Counted from the first letter of the stretch, positions 7,718 through 17,561 are shown. The stretch: 62,831 nt of DNA from Propionibacteriaceae bacterium (GCA_031267645.1 JAIRYW010000072.1:1-62831); one strand, 5' to 3'. Numbers and translations are program-made. The notes: generated by a model not told the origin, from the letters alone.

Positions 7718-8758
7718 ATGACAGCCGCTCGTCGCCTCGTAGTGGCTCTGGCCGGTCTGTTGCTGGCCGGGTTGGCCGGGCTGGGTCTGTCCACTCCCTC
7801 GGCGCAGGCCGATTCGACCCAGGAGATCCAGGACCAATTGGTCCGCTACGCCCAGGAGCAGGCCGACCTCGACCGCCAGGTGACAGAGATCCAGCAGCGG
7901 CTGGAGAACACCGAGCACCGGGTGGCTCAGATCGAGGCCGAGCAGGTCGTCCACCGGGCCAAGATCGAGCAGATGCGCGGCCAGGTGGCCCAGGTGGCGC
8001 TGGCTCGCTGGCAATCCCAGGGCATCGATTCGACCATGATCCTGCTGACGGCCGACGACGTCCATCGCATGTTGGGCCAACTCGCCACCACCCAGTGGAT
8101 GACCACCCTGACGACCGACCTGCTGCAGAAATACCAGGCCGAGCAGACCGATCTGAGCGAATTGCAGAGCAGCCTGGAGGCCTCGCTGGAGCAGATCGAG
8201 GCCGACAACGTCCGTCTGACCGAGCTGAGCCGTTTGGCCAACGAGCGGGTGCGGGCCACCCAGCGCCTGCTCAGCCGCTTGAACCCGGAACAGAACGCCG
8301 CCCTCTACCCGGCCGGCTCCCGCCCCTCCGACTCGAAATACGACATCTCCGATCTGACGCCGTCGAGCGGTCTGATCAAACCCCTGGACGCCGCTATCAC
8401 CTCCCCCTACGGCATGCGCCGTCACCCCATCACCGGTCAGTACAAATTGCACGACGGGACTGACTACGGCGCGCCCTGCGGCACCCCCTTGGTGGCGCCG
8501 GCCAACGGCGTGGTGACGCAGGAGGGCTACGTCGGGGGCTACGGCTACCGCCTCTTGATCGACCACGGCGTGATCGGCGGACATCGGATCGTCAGCTCCT
8601 TCAACCACCTCTCCAGCTACGCCGTGCCGGAGGGAGCGACGGTGGACCAGGGCCAGGTGGTGGCCTTCGTGGGAGCCTCCGGGCAGGCCACCGGCTGTCA
8701 CCTCCACCTCATGATCTGGGTCGACGACATCATGGTCAACCCCGTCACCATGGTCTGA
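7718..8758 (+). CDS. Secreted M23 metallopeptidase with coiled coil (hydrolase cassette 3)
   Basis: The 346-residue protein has a signal peptide ending near SAQA, a coiled coil (about 33-200) with MRGQVAQVALARWQ that is homologous to the two preceding proteins, and a C-terminal M23/LytM domain (about 235-346). LHDGTDYGA gives the first zinc His and Asp, GCHLHLMIW the HxH pair, and SPYGMRRHPITG is typical of active members. M23 enzymes cut peptide cross-bridges or stems of peptidoglycan. A strong ribosome binding site (AGAGAGGGAACC) precedes ATG 7718. Retention of all metal ligands suggests an active enzyme rather than a NlpD/EnvC-type activator. Confidence 0.88.
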   Translation: MTAARRLVVALAGLLLAGLAGLGLSTPSAQADSTQEIQDQLVRYAQEQADLDRQVTEIQQRLENTEHRVAQIEAEQVVHRAKIEQMRGQVAQVALARWQSQGIDSTMILLTADDVHRMLGQLATTQWMTTLTTDLLQKYQAEQTDLSELQSSLEASLEQIEADNVRLTELSRLANERVRATQRLLSRLNPEQNAALYPAGSRPSDSKYDISDLTPSSGLIKPLDAAITSPYGMRRHPITGQYKLHDGTDYGAPCGTPLVAPANGVVTQEGYVGGYGYRLLIDHGVIGGHRIVSSFNHLSSYAVPEGATVDQGQVVAFVGASGQATGCHLHLMIWVDDIMVNPVTMV

Positions 8759-8788
8759 CCTTCCCTGGGGCAGGGGCCTTCCCGCCGC

Positions 8789-8820
8789 CCGTTCGGGCCG
8801 CCGCCGGCCGACCCGAACGG
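8789..8820 (+). terminator. Hairpin after the M23 gene
   Basis: CCGTTCGGG (8789-8797) pairs with CCCGAACGG (8812-8820) around a 14-base GC-rich loop. It lies 30 bases after the M23 stop codon and before the glucokinase promoter region. No T-tract. Confidence 0.42.
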
Positions 8821-8958
8821 CGGGCCCGGTCGGCCTTTCCGAAACCGGTCGGCGGATTTCCGGCTCGGGCGCTGGACAACCGCTCCCCTGGATGACTTAG
8901 CCTGTAACCGGGTGGTCCTCAGTCAACTGCCGCCCACACCGAATCCGAGGTGAAGGGC

Positions 8959-9948
8959 ATGGTCAGCATCGGCATCGACATCGGCGGCACCAAGATGTCC
9001 GCCGGCGTGGTCACGCCCGATGGCGAGATCGTCGAGCGCTGCCTCAAGCCCAGTCCGGTCCGGAGCGCCCGCCAGGCCGAGGACGCCATCGTCGAAGTGG
9101 TGGCCGATCTGAGCCGCCGCCATCAGGTCGGCGCGGTCGGAGTGGGGGCGGCCGGTTGGGTCGACAGCCAACAGACCACCATCCGTTTCTCCCCCCACCT
9201 GGCTTGGCGCGACGAGCCGATCGCGCTGCGCCTGGCCCAGCGGGTCGACCGGCCCGTCATCGTCGACAACGACGCCAACGCGGCGGCCTGGGCCGAGTTC
9301 AACTTCGGGGCCGGGCGAGGGGCCCAGACCATGATCATGCTGACCTTGGGCACCGGCATCGGCGGGGCCATGGTGACGGACGGGCGGCTCTTCCGGGGCG
9401 CGTTCGGCATGGCCGGCGAGTGGGGCCATAGCACGGTCGTGCCGGGCGGCCAGGACTGTCCCTGTGGCAATCAGGGCTGTTGGGAACAATACGCTTCGGG
9501 CCACGCCCTGGCCCGTCAGGCGAGCGCGCTGGCGGCTTCGGGTGACCCGGCGGCGGCCGGGCTGGCCGACCTGCCCCAGCCTCTGACCGGGGCCGCCGTC
9601 GGCCGGCTGGCCCGGGCCGGAGACCCGGCGGCGGTCGGCTTGGTGGCCGAGCTGGGCGGCTGGCTGGGCTTGGGCCTGGCCAATCTGGCGGCCGGTTTGG
9701 ACCCCGAGGTCTTCGTCATCGGCGGCGGCTTGGCCCAGCTGGGCGACCTTCTGCTGGAGCCCGCCCGGGTGGCTTACCGGCGCCATCTGAGCGGGCGCGG
9801 CCATCGTCCTTGGGCCGCCGTCCGGCAAGCCGGCTTCGGCCCCGACGCCGGCTTGGTGGGGGCGGCCGCCCTGGCCCGGCGGGCGGTCCGGCGACGCAGC
9901 GGCCAAGCCGGCGAATTGGCCGAGCTATGGTCGTGCGAGGTCGGCTGA
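8959..9948 (+). CDS. ROK-family glucokinase
   Basis: The 329-residue sugar kinase probably phosphorylates glucose with ATP in the cytoplasm. SIGIDIGGTK is the phosphate-binding loop, VDNDANAAAWAE holds the catalytic Asp, GTGIGGA is the second nucleotide motif, and GEWGHS with CPCGNQGCWEQYASG gives the zinc-binding ROK signature. There is no N-terminal DNA-binding domain, so it is an enzyme rather than a NagC/XylR-type repressor. The start is ATG 8959, with GAGG eight bases before it; a GTG at 8950 is less likely. Glucokinases of this type sit close to the class II DAHP synthase in other actinobacteria, as here. Confidence 0.92.
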   Translation: MVSIGIDIGGTKMSAGVVTPDGEIVERCLKPSPVRSARQAEDAIVEVVADLSRRHQVGAVGVGAAGWVDSQQTTIRFSPHLAWRDEPIALRLAQRVDRPVIVDNDANAAAWAEFNFGAGRGAQTMIMLTLGTGIGGAMVTDGRLFRGAFGMAGEWGHSTVVPGGQDCPCGNQGCWEQYASGHALARQASALAASGDPAAAGLADLPQPLTGAAVGRLARAGDPAAVGLVAELGGWLGLGLANLAAGLDPEVFVIGGGLAQLGDLLLEPARVAYRRHLSGRGHRPWAAVRQAGFGPDAGLVGAAALARRAVRRRSGQAGELAELWSCEVG

Positions 9949-9990
9949 CCCCAGTCCAGCCCGAGGCCTGGCCCGGTGCCGGAGGCTCGG

Positions 9991-10353
9991 TCAGACCGGG
10001 CTGGAGTCGTCGTCGTCCGACTGGCCCCGCCCCAGCAGACGCCAGACGGCGATGACGGTGGCCCCCAGCCAACTCAGACCGCTGAGCCAGCCCAGGACCG
10101 CCGGCGGCTGGGGCAGCAGCAGGGCCAAGAGCAGGCTGACCAGGCCGGTCGTGGCCAAGAGCAAGCCGATCCGGGCCGCCCAGCTGAGGTGGCCCAGGCC
10201 GCGGGGGACGGCTCGGTAGGACTCGTCGTCGTCGAACAGGTTGAAGTCGAAGGCCTCGGGCGGCGGCGTCGGCGGACGCCAATCCTCCTGGAACTCACGA
10301 CGCACGATGTCGGAGAAGACGTCGTCGTCGTGTTCGGGGTCAGGGCCGACCAT
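9991..10353 (-). CDS. Small two-helix membrane protein with acidic N-terminus
   Basis: The 120-residue protein begins with an acidic, Pro-rich cytoplasmic segment (MVGPDPEHDDDVFSDIV, then FDFNLFDDDES). Two hydrophobic helices follow (about 62-82 and 86-106), and it ends in an acidic tail. I do not recognise a named family. It is divergent from the DAHP synthase gene and convergent with glucokinase. Short membrane proteins with an acidic start are common next to this locus in actinobacteria, but no function is known to me. The start at ATG 10353 has no strong ribosome binding site. Confidence 0.6.
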   Translation of the reverse strand: MVGPDPEHDDDVFSDIVRREFQEDWRPPTPPPEAFDFNLFDDDESYRAVPRGLGHLSWAARIGLLLATTGLVSLLLALLLPQPPAVLGWLSGLSWLGATVIAVWRLLGRGQSDDDDSSPV

Positions 10354-10441
10354 GGCGGTCGGGTCCGATCGGGCCGGGGCGGGCGCTTGTCACAGCATGA
10401 TCGTATGGCTTGATCGGTCCCAGCGGGCGACTGTGAGCGAC

Positions 10442-10447
10442 TACCCT
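10442..10447 (+). promoter_or_regulatory. -10 box of a likely leaderless DAHP synthase promoter
   Basis: TACCCT followed by six bases and then GTG 10454. This supports 10454 over the in-frame GTG at 10433 and ATG at 10397. Confidence 0.45.
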
Positions 10448-10453
10448 GGTGGC

Positions 10454-11830
10454 GTGTCCGACCTGATCCCGGCTTTGGCCGACCTGCACGCCCTCGAACC
10501 CGCCCAGCAGCCGCAGTACCAGGAGGCCGAGGCAGTCGAGGCCGTTTTGGCCCAACTGCGCCGGCTGCCGCCCCTGGTCTTCGCCGGCGAGTGCGACGAC
10601 CTCAAGAGCCGGATCGCGGCCGCCGCCGCCGGGCGCGCCTTCATCCTCCAAGGCGGCGACTGCGCCGAGACCTTCGACGCCGTCACGGCCAGCTCGATCC
10701 GGGGCCGGCTCAGAGTCCTGCTGTCGATGTCGGTGGTCATGACCTACGCCGCCGAGGTGCCGGTGATCAAGATCGGGCGGATGGCCGGACAGTTCGCCAA
10801 ACCGCGCAGCCAAGACGTCGAGGTGCGTGACGGCGTCGGTCTGCCGGCTTACCGGGGCGACGCCATCAACGGTTTCGAGTTCACCCCCGAGGCCCGCCGA
10901 CACGATCCGGCCCGCCTGCTGCGGGTCTACAACGCCTCCGCCGCCACCCTCAACCTGGTGCGGGCCTTCACCAAGGGCGGTTTCGCCGATCTGCGCTCGA
11001 TGCACTCCTGGAACGCCGACTTCGTGCGCCAAGCCCATGTCTCGGACCGCTACGAGCAATTGACGCGCGAGATCGAGCGCGCTCTGTCCTTCATGGTGGC
11101 GATCGGGGTGGACGGCGGCGAGGCCTTCCGCACGGTCGACTTCTACGCCAGCCACGAAGCTCTCATCATCGATTACGAGCACGCTCTGACCCGGATCGAC
11201 TCCCGCACCGGCGCGCCTTACAACGTCGGCGGACACTTGCTCTGGATCGGCGAGCGCACCCGCCAGATCGGCGGCGCCCACGTCGAGCTGCTGCGTCACC
11301 TGCGCAATCCGCTGGCGGTCAAGATCGGTCCGAGCGCTCGGCCGGACCAGGTCCTGGCCTTGGCCGACGCCCTCGACCCCGAACGGGAGCCGGGCCGGCT
11401 GACCATCGTCTCGCGCATGGGCGCGGCCCAGATCGGCCGGGTCTTGAAGCCGATCGTGCGGGCGGTGGAGGCCACCGGGCGCAAGGTCTGCTGGTACTGC
11501 GACCCCATGCACGGCAACACCTTCGAGTCCGCCACCGGCTACAAGACCCGCTCCTTCGACGACGTCACGGCCGAGGTGGACGGTTTCTTCGACGTCCACG
11601 CCGAACTGGGCACCTGGCCCGGCGGCGTCCACATCGAACTGACCGGCGACGATGTGACCGAATGCGTGGGCGGCGTGGTCGACGTTTCCGAGGCCGACCT
11701 GGCCCACCGCTACGAGACGCTGTGCGACCCGAGGCTGAACCGTCAGCAGTCGCTCGAATTGGCCTTCCGGGTGGCCGAGCGCTTGGGCCAGCTGGACCGG
11801 GTGACCGACTTCACCCCGCTCGACTTCTGA
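10454..11830 (+). CDS. aroG: Class II 3-deoxy-7-phosphoheptulonate (DAHP) synthase, copy 1
   Basis: The 458-residue enzyme condenses phosphoenolpyruvate with erythrose 4-phosphate, the first step of the shikimate pathway. It is class II (plant/mycobacterial type). The metal ligands are visible: Cys in LQGGDCAETF, His in CDPMHGNTF, Glu in HIELTGDDV and Asp in CDPRLNRQQ. Substrate-binding stretches KIGRMAGQFAKPRS and LWIGERTR are intact. The start is GTG 10454, supported by a -10 box six bases upstream and by alignment with the N-terminus of the second copy at 56260. Its position near a PknL-like kinase and polyprenyl synthase matches the order around the mycobacterial enzyme, so this is likely the housekeeping copy. 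Confidence 0.93.
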   Translation: MSDLIPALADLHALEPAQQPQYQEAEAVEAVLAQLRRLPPLVFAGECDDLKSRIAAAAAGRAFILQGGDCAETFDAVTASSIRGRLRVLLSMSVVMTYAAEVPVIKIGRMAGQFAKPRSQDVEVRDGVGLPAYRGDAINGFEFTPEARRHDPARLLRVYNASAATLNLVRAFTKGGFADLRSMHSWNADFVRQAHVSDRYEQLTREIERALSFMVAIGVDGGEAFRTVDFYASHEALIIDYEHALTRIDSRTGAPYNVGGHLLWIGERTRQIGGAHVELLRHLRNPLAVKIGPSARPDQVLALADALDPEREPGRLTIVSRMGAAQIGRVLKPIVRAVEATGRKVCWYCDPMHGNTFESATGYKTRSFDDVTAEVDGFFDVHAELGTWPGGVHIELTGDDVTECVGGVVDVSEADLAHRYETLCDPRLNRQQSLELAFRVAERLGQLDRVTDFTPLDF

Positions 11831-11865
11831 GCCGGCCGCCGGGCCGACGGCCGCGGCGGTGGTCG

Positions 11866-11871
11866 TAGGAT
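11866..11871 (+). promoter_or_regulatory. -10 box of a likely leaderless threonine aldolase promoter
   Basis: TAGGAT followed by seven bases and then GTG 11879. The ATG at 11870 overlaps this box, so if the box is used the ATG cannot be in the transcript. Confidence 0.45.
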
Positions 11872-11878
11872 GAGCGAC

Positions 11879-12907
<1,029 letters not shown>

Positions 12908-12930
12908 CCCAAGGACGGGGCCAGTTCCGT

Positions 12931-13572
12931 ATGATCGTCACCCACCTGGGCCATTCGGCCGTCCTCGTCGAAACCGGCGACCGGCGGCTGTTGATCGATC
13001 CGGGCGACCTCAGCCAGGCCTGGCACGGTCTGAGCGAGTTGGACGCCGTCATCGTCACCCACCAGCACCCCGACCACGCCGACCCGGTCCACCTGCCTGG
13101 TCTGCTGGCCGCCAACCCGCGGGCCCAGGTCCTGGTCGAGCCCAGTTCGTCCGAGCTGAGCGGGCTGCCTCGGGCCCGGCCCCTGGAAGCCGGCCAGAGC
13201 GTCGATCTGGGCTCGGTCCGAATCCGGGCGGTGGGCGGGCGGCACGCCGTCATCCACCGCGACATCCCCCGCATCGGCAATGTCGGCGTCGTGCTGGAGG
13301 CGGCCGGGGAACCTCGCTTCTTCCACCCCGGCGACGCCCTGGAGGCCGTGCCGGCCGGAGTCGACCTGGTCGGATTGCCGGCCCACGGGCCTTGGTGCGC
13401 CATGAAGGAGATCATCGACTTCGCCCGCGCCTTGGCCGCCCCGCGCGGCTTCTTGATCCACGACGGGCTGATCAATCAGCGCGGCTGGCGGCTCAGCTTC
13501 GACCGGCTGGGGCAGATGAGCGGGACCGAACTGGTCGACCTGCGGTCGGGCCAGCCTTGGACGGTGGCCTGA
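12931..13572 (+). CDS. Metallo-beta-lactamase-fold metal-dependent hydrolase
   Basis: The 213-residue protein contains the metal motif THQHPDHAD (HxHxDH) near residue 50, a second His in GGRHAVIH and a metal Asp in FHPGDALE. This fits the UPF0173-like or L-ascorbate-lactonase-like branch of the MBL fold. The substrate is unknown. The start is ATG 12931, preceded by AAGGACGGGG. It lies directly after the threonine aldolase gene and converges with the kinase gene ending at 13597, so it likely closes that operon. The fold assignment is firm; no biochemical role can be read from the context. Confidence 0.85.
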   Translation: MIVTHLGHSAVLVETGDRRLLIDPGDLSQAWHGLSELDAVIVTHQHPDHADPVHLPGLLAANPRAQVLVEPSSSELSGLPRARPLEAGQSVDLGSVRIRAVGGRHAVIHRDIPRIGNVGVVLEAAGEPRFFHPGDALEAVPAGVDLVGLPAHGPWCAMKEIIDFARALAAPRGFLIHDGLINQRGWRLSFDRLGQMSGTELVDLRSGQPWTVA

Positions 13573-13596
13573 GGGGCGGACCGGGGCTGGCCCGGC

Positions 13597-15624
13597 TCAG
13601 GCCATTTTGAGGATGACGGTGGAGCCTTGGGGGGCCCACTCGCCGATCGCGGGATCGGTCCGGGAGGCCAGGCCGAGGGACAAGGCGGAGCTGATCAGGT
13701 ATTCGACTTTGACCTCGAAGCCCGCTCCCTTGAGCTTGGCGGTGGCGTCGCTCAGCGTCATGAATCTGACATCGGGCACCTGGATCATGACTGGGCCCAA
13801 CGACACCACCAAGGCGATGACGTCGCCCCGGTAACCGGAGCCCTGGTCGGGCGACTGCTGGACGATCGAGCCGGCCGGGACGTCGGGCGAGTGCTCTTCG
13901 CTGAGCGTGATCTGGAAGCCGGCCTGGCCCAACCCGGCCTCGGCCGCCTCGCGGGTCTGGCCGACGAAGCTGGGGATCTCGATCGGCTGACGGCCCTTCG
14001 AGATCTCCAGATCGATCACGGTGTCCGGCCGCAGGTCGACCCCGGCCTCCTGCGAGGCCCGTACGACATGGCCCACAGGCACCTGCTCGTCCCACACCTC
14101 CGTCTCTTGGCCGACGGCTAAGTGACTGCTCAAGATCAGCTCCACCGCCTCGTCGCGGGGCAACTCGGCCAAGGTCGGCATCTTATAGCGCTCCGGGCCC
14201 AGCGAGACGTACAAGGTGACTGTGCCGGAGCGCAGGATGGGCTGCTGGTCAGCCGGGTCGCTGCGGGTGACCGAGCCCAGGGGCACGACCTCGTCGTACT
14301 CCTGGCGCAGATCGATCTTCAGCTCGGCTTGGTCCAGGGCGGCCCGGGCCTGGGACTCTGGCAGCCCGGCCACCACCGGCGTCGTGGTCCAACGGCCCCA
14401 TCGCACCCACCAGAAGGCCGAGCCGCCACCGATCAGGCCGAGCAGGAGCAGGACCGACAGGGCGATCAAGCCGCGCCGGCGGCGGACTTGGAGGGGCGGG
14501 CGCGAGATCCGTCGCAAGGGCTTGGCCGGCGGCCCGGCCACGGCCCGACGGACCGCCGGGGCGGGCAAGTCGGAGCGCAGGACCGGCGTCCGTTCGCCGG
14601 ACTCGGCCGGGTCGGGCCCGGCGGTCGATTGGGGCAGGTTCCAGCCGGCCAGCTGGGCGCCGCTCAATTGGCCGTCCACGATGATGGTGGTGGTGGGGTC
14701 GCCCGACTGGCCGCCGCGCAGGGCCCGAGCCAGGGCGGGGTCTTGGCGGACGCCCTGGGCCAAGCGGTGCCTCACCTTGGCCACGGCCTGTTCCAGGGCC
14801 CGTCCGGTGGCCGGCCTAGCCTCCGGGCGACGCGAGGTGCAGGCTTGGACCAAGGCGTCGAGGTAGTCCGGCACCCGTTCGCGCAGGGGGGACGGCAGGG
14901 CCAGCGAGGGCGGTGGCACGTCGACGTGGACGTGTTTGTACAGCACGCTGGCCGGTTCGTCGCCGGTGTGGGGCTTCTGCCCGGTCAGCAGCTCGTACAG
15001 CACGATGCCGGTGGAGTAGATGTCGGAGGCGAAGGTGGCGGTCCCGTCCGTCATCAGCTCCGGGGCCAAGTAGCTGAGCGTCCCCATCAGGACCGACTGG
15101 CTGGCCGAGCTCTGGGCCGAGGTGGCCTTGGCCAGGCCGAAGTCGGTCACTTTGACCTGCCCGGTGTTGGTGATCAGGACATTCTCGGGCTTGATGTCGC
15201 GATGCACCAGACCGGCCTCGTGGGCGGCCGCCAAAGCGCGGGCGATGGCGTCGACGTGGTTCAGCGCCACCAGAGGGGGCAGCGGCGCCGACTGGGCGAT
15301 GATGGAGCGCAAGGACTGGCCGCGGACGTACTCCATGACGATGTACGAGCGGTCGTCGGCGTGGCCTTGGTCGAAGACGGCCACGATGTTGGGGTGGGAC
15401 AAGATGGCGGCGGCCTTGGCCTCGCGGTCGAAGCGGCGCACGTAGTCGGCGTCGCCGACCAGGTTGTCGTGGATGATCTTGACTGCCACGGTCCGGCCCA
15501 GCCGGCGGTCGACCGCCCGGTAGACCACGGCTGTGCCTCCGCGCGCGACCCGGCCGACGAGCTCGTAACGCTCGCCCAACACGGCGCCGACCAGACGGTC
15601 GGACGTCGCGGTCGTCGTGTCCAT
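13597..15624 (-). CDS. pknL: PknL-like serine/threonine kinase with PASTA domains
   Basis: The 675-residue protein combines a eukaryotic-type kinase domain (about 20-275), a linker, one transmembrane helix (about 385-405, LIALSVLLLLGLIGG) and an extracellular part with four PASTA repeats. Kinase motifs are complete: GRVARGGTAVVY, AVKII, HRDIKPENV, VTDFGLAK and YLAPELM. PASTA domains bind peptidoglycan fragments, so the kinase probably senses cell-wall state. Its position between a class II DAHP synthase and a polyprenyl synthase/metF pair matches mycobacterial pknL; PknB lies elsewhere in those genomes. GGGAG precedes ATG 15624 by eight bases. It is divergent from the ThiE-like gene. Confidence 0.9.
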   Translation of the reverse strand: MDTTTATSDRLVGAVLGERYELVGRVARGGTAVVYRAVDRRLGRTVAVKIIHDNLVGDADYVRRFDREAKAAAILSHPNIVAVFDQGHADDRSYIVMEYVRGQSLRSIIAQSAPLPPLVALNHVDAIARALAAAHEAGLVHRDIKPENVLITNTGQVKVTDFGLAKATSAQSSASQSVLMGTLSYLAPELMTDGTATFASDIYSTGIVLYELLTGQKPHTGDEPASVLYKHVHVDVPPPSLALPSPLRERVPDYLDALVQACTSRRPEARPATGRALEQAVAKVRHRLAQGVRQDPALARALRGGQSGDPTTTIIVDGQLSGAQLAGWNLPQSTAGPDPAESGERTPVLRSDLPAPAVRRAVAGPPAKPLRRISRPPLQVRRRRGLIALSVLLLLGLIGGGSAFWWVRWGRWTTTPVVAGLPESQARAALDQAELKIDLRQEYDEVVPLGSVTRSDPADQQPILRSGTVTLYVSLGPERYKMPTLAELPRDEAVELILSSHLAVGQETEVWDEQVPVGHVVRASQEAGVDLRPDTVIDLEISKGRQPIEIPSFVGQTREAAEAGLGQAGFQITLSEEHSPDVPAGSIVQQSPDQGSGYRGDVIALVVSLGPVMIQVPDVRFMTLSDATAKLKGAGFEVKVEYLISSALSLGLASRTDPAIGEWAPQGSTVILKMA

Positions 15625-15753
15625 CGAAGAACTCCCAACTACGCCGGGGAAGGGGCCGCAGGCGTCTTTGAGTGTAGGTCAAGGCGCCATATTCACCCTT
15701 TCGGCACACCGAGTCCGGCGCGGTCGGCCCCCGCTCGGCCCCAGCCGGCGGGG

Positions 15754-15759
15754 TAGGCT
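15754..15759 (+). promoter_or_regulatory. -10 box of a likely leaderless promoter
   Basis: TAGGCT followed by six bases and then GTG 15766. The promoter would drive the ThiE-like, polyprenyl synthase and metF genes. Confidence 0.5.
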
Positions 15760-15765
15760 GAACCG

Positions 15766-16473
15766 GTGACTGTGCTGACCGGGTTGAAATCTCGCCTGCG
15801 CCTGGCCCGGTTGGGGCTGGTGACCGACCGGGCCGGAGAGGCCGATTGGGCGGATTTCTGCCGGGCCGTCTTCCGGGCCGGGGTCGACCTGCTCTTGATC
15901 GACCAGAGTGACCTCGACCGATCGAAGCTGAGCCAGGCCGTCCAACAAGCCGCCCGGGCCGGCCTGGGGCGGGGCCGGATCGTCGGTCTGCGCCAGGGCG
16001 ATCCGACCGAGGGCCCGGCCGACCTGGTCCATCTGTCCCGGCGGGGCCCGACGCCCGACTCGGCTCCGGGCCAGCCCTGGCTGGGTCTGAGCGCCGAGGC
16101 GCCGGACGAGCTGGAAGCCGCCCTAGCCGATCCACGGGCGGCCTACGTCACCGTCGGACCTTGGCGTGGCCCCGGTCCGGGTGACGATGGGTCGGGACCC
16201 GACCTGTCGCGGCTAGCCGCCCGTCTGGCTCCACCGGCCGATCCAGCCAGTCCGCCCTGGTTCGCCACCGGCGGCGTGTCCTGGGACGACCGGGAGGCGA
16301 TCTGGGCGGCCGGGGCCAGGCGCGTCATCCTGCGGCGGGACGTCCTGCGGGCGCCGGACCCGGTGGCCCGGGCGGCGGCCTGGGCCGATTGGCTGCGTCA
16401 GGCTTGGCGGGCCGACCAGACGCTGTCCGACTACCGCCGAGCGGTCCGCTGGGCTGAGGGGAGCGGGCGGTGA
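15766..16473 (+). CDS. Thiamine-phosphate-synthase-like TIM-barrel protein, probably degenerate
   Basis: The 235-residue protein follows the outline of thiamine phosphate synthase/TenI: LARLGLVTDRAG at the start, ADLVHLSRRGPTPDS where the GVHLGQ motif normally is, YVTVGPW at the phosphate region, and FATGGVSWDDREAIWAAGARRVIL near the end. The usual substrate residues are not evident: LREK is replaced by LIDQS, the ND motif is missing, and HLGQ is HLSR. Catalysis is therefore doubtful. Its stop overlaps the polyprenyl synthase start by four bases (GTGA), implying translational coupling. No other thiamine gene is nearby. Confidence 0.55.
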   Translation: MTVLTGLKSRLRLARLGLVTDRAGEADWADFCRAVFRAGVDLLLIDQSDLDRSKLSQAVQQAARAGLGRGRIVGLRQGDPTEGPADLVHLSRRGPTPDSAPGQPWLGLSAEAPDELEAALADPRAAYVTVGPWRGPGPGDDGSGPDLSRLAARLAPPADPASPPWFATGGVSWDDREAIWAAGARRVILRRDVLRAPDPVARAAAWADWLRQAWRADQTLSDYRRAVRWAEGSGR

Positions 16474-17561
16474 GCTTCGACCCGGCCGATCCACTGGGCC
16501 CAACTTTCAGAGCTGCCGTCGGCGCCCAGATCGAGGTCTTCCTGGCCGCCCAGCGCGACCTGCTGGCCGAGACCGGCGACCGCCTCGACCTGGTCTGGCG
16601 GCAAGCCCGCCGTTTGGCCGACGGGGGCAAACGGATGCGGCCCGGCTTCTGTTACTGGGGTTACGTGGCGGTGGCCGAGCAACCCGATCCAGCCGATCCG
16701 GTCCTGGCCGTGGCCGCCAGCTTGGACCTGCTGCACGCCTCGGCCTTGATCCACGACGACGTCATCGACGGGTCGGACACCCGGCGCGGCCGGCCCTCCG
16801 CCCACCGCTTCTTCGCCCGCGCCCACCGCCGCCGGGGCTGGCTGGGCCAAGCGGAGGCCTTCGGCTTCGGGGCCGCCATCGTCTTGGGCGATCTGCTGCT
16901 GGCCGGCTCGGTGGCCATGGCCGAGCGTTCCCAGGTCGGTTCGAGCCGGCTCAAACGGGCCCGTCCCTACCTCGACGCCGCCCGCTGCGAGGTGGCGGCC
17001 GGGCAGTACCTCGACCTGGTCCATCAGGCCAGTGGCCCGGCCCCGGCGGACGAGCAGATCGGCCAGGCCACCTTGGTGATGGAGTTCAAGACCTCCAAGT
17101 ACACCGTCGCCCGACCGGTCCAGATCGGAGCCGCCCTGGGGCTGGCCAAACGCGACACCTTGGCCGCCCTGGGCCGTTTCGGCTCCCACCTGGGTCACGC
17201 CTATCAGATGCGGGACGACCTCCTAGGGGTCTTCGGCGACCCCGCGGTGACGGGCAAGCCGGCCGGCGACGATCTGCGCGAAGGCAAGCGCACGGTCCTG
17301 GTGGCGCACGCCCTGAGCCTGGCCGAACCCAGCCAGGCGGCCTGGCTGGAGGAACTCTTGAGCCGGCCCGACTTGGAGCCGGAGGACCTGCGCCGGGCCA
17401 AGCGGCTGTTACGGGATTGCGGCGCCGTCAAACGGACCGAACGGGCCATCGAGGTCGAAGCCGCCCGCGCCTTGCGTTACGTCAGCCAACTCGACGTCAG
17501 CGCCCCCGGGCTGACCGCCCTGACCGCGCTGACCCACGCCGTGGTCGAACGGGAGGCCTGA
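16470..17561 (+). CDS. Polyprenyl (geranylgeranyl-type) diphosphate synthase
   Basis: The 363-residue trans-isoprenyl diphosphate synthase elongates allylic diphosphates with isopentenyl diphosphate. GGKRMRP is the isopentenyl site. The first Asp-rich motif is in IHDDVIDGSDTRRG and the second in QMRDDLLGVFGD, and KTSKYTVARP lies between. Bulky residues upstream of the first motif set product length, but I cannot read it with confidence. GTG 16470 overlaps the preceding gene by four bases; the stop shares one base with the metF start. The neighbourhood corresponds to idsA2-metF of mycobacteria, so a role in lipid-carrier or isoprenoid supply is plausible. Confidence 0.9.
   Translation: MSFDPADPLGPTFRAAVGAQIEVFLAAQRDLLAETGDRLDLVWRQARRLADGGKRMRPGFCYWGYVAVAEQPDPADPVLAVAASLDLLHASALIHDDVIDGSDTRRGRPSAHRFFARAHRRRGWLGQAEAFGFGAAIVLGDLLLAGSVAMAERSQVGSSRLKRARPYLDAARCEVAAGQYLDLVHQASGPAPADEQIGQATLVMEFKTSKYTVARPVQIGAALGLAKRDTLAALGRFGSHLGHAYQMRDDLLGVFGDPAVTGKPAGDDLREGKRTVLVAHALSLAEPSQAAWLEELLSRPDLEPEDLRRAKRLLRDCGAVKRTERAIEVEAARALRYVSQLDVSAPGLTALTALTHAVVEREA

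Noticed and set aside
17417-17560. A metF start upstream of 17561
   Set aside because: The extension is the out-of-frame end of the polyprenyl synthase gene; ATG 17561 has GGGAGG and homology starts there.
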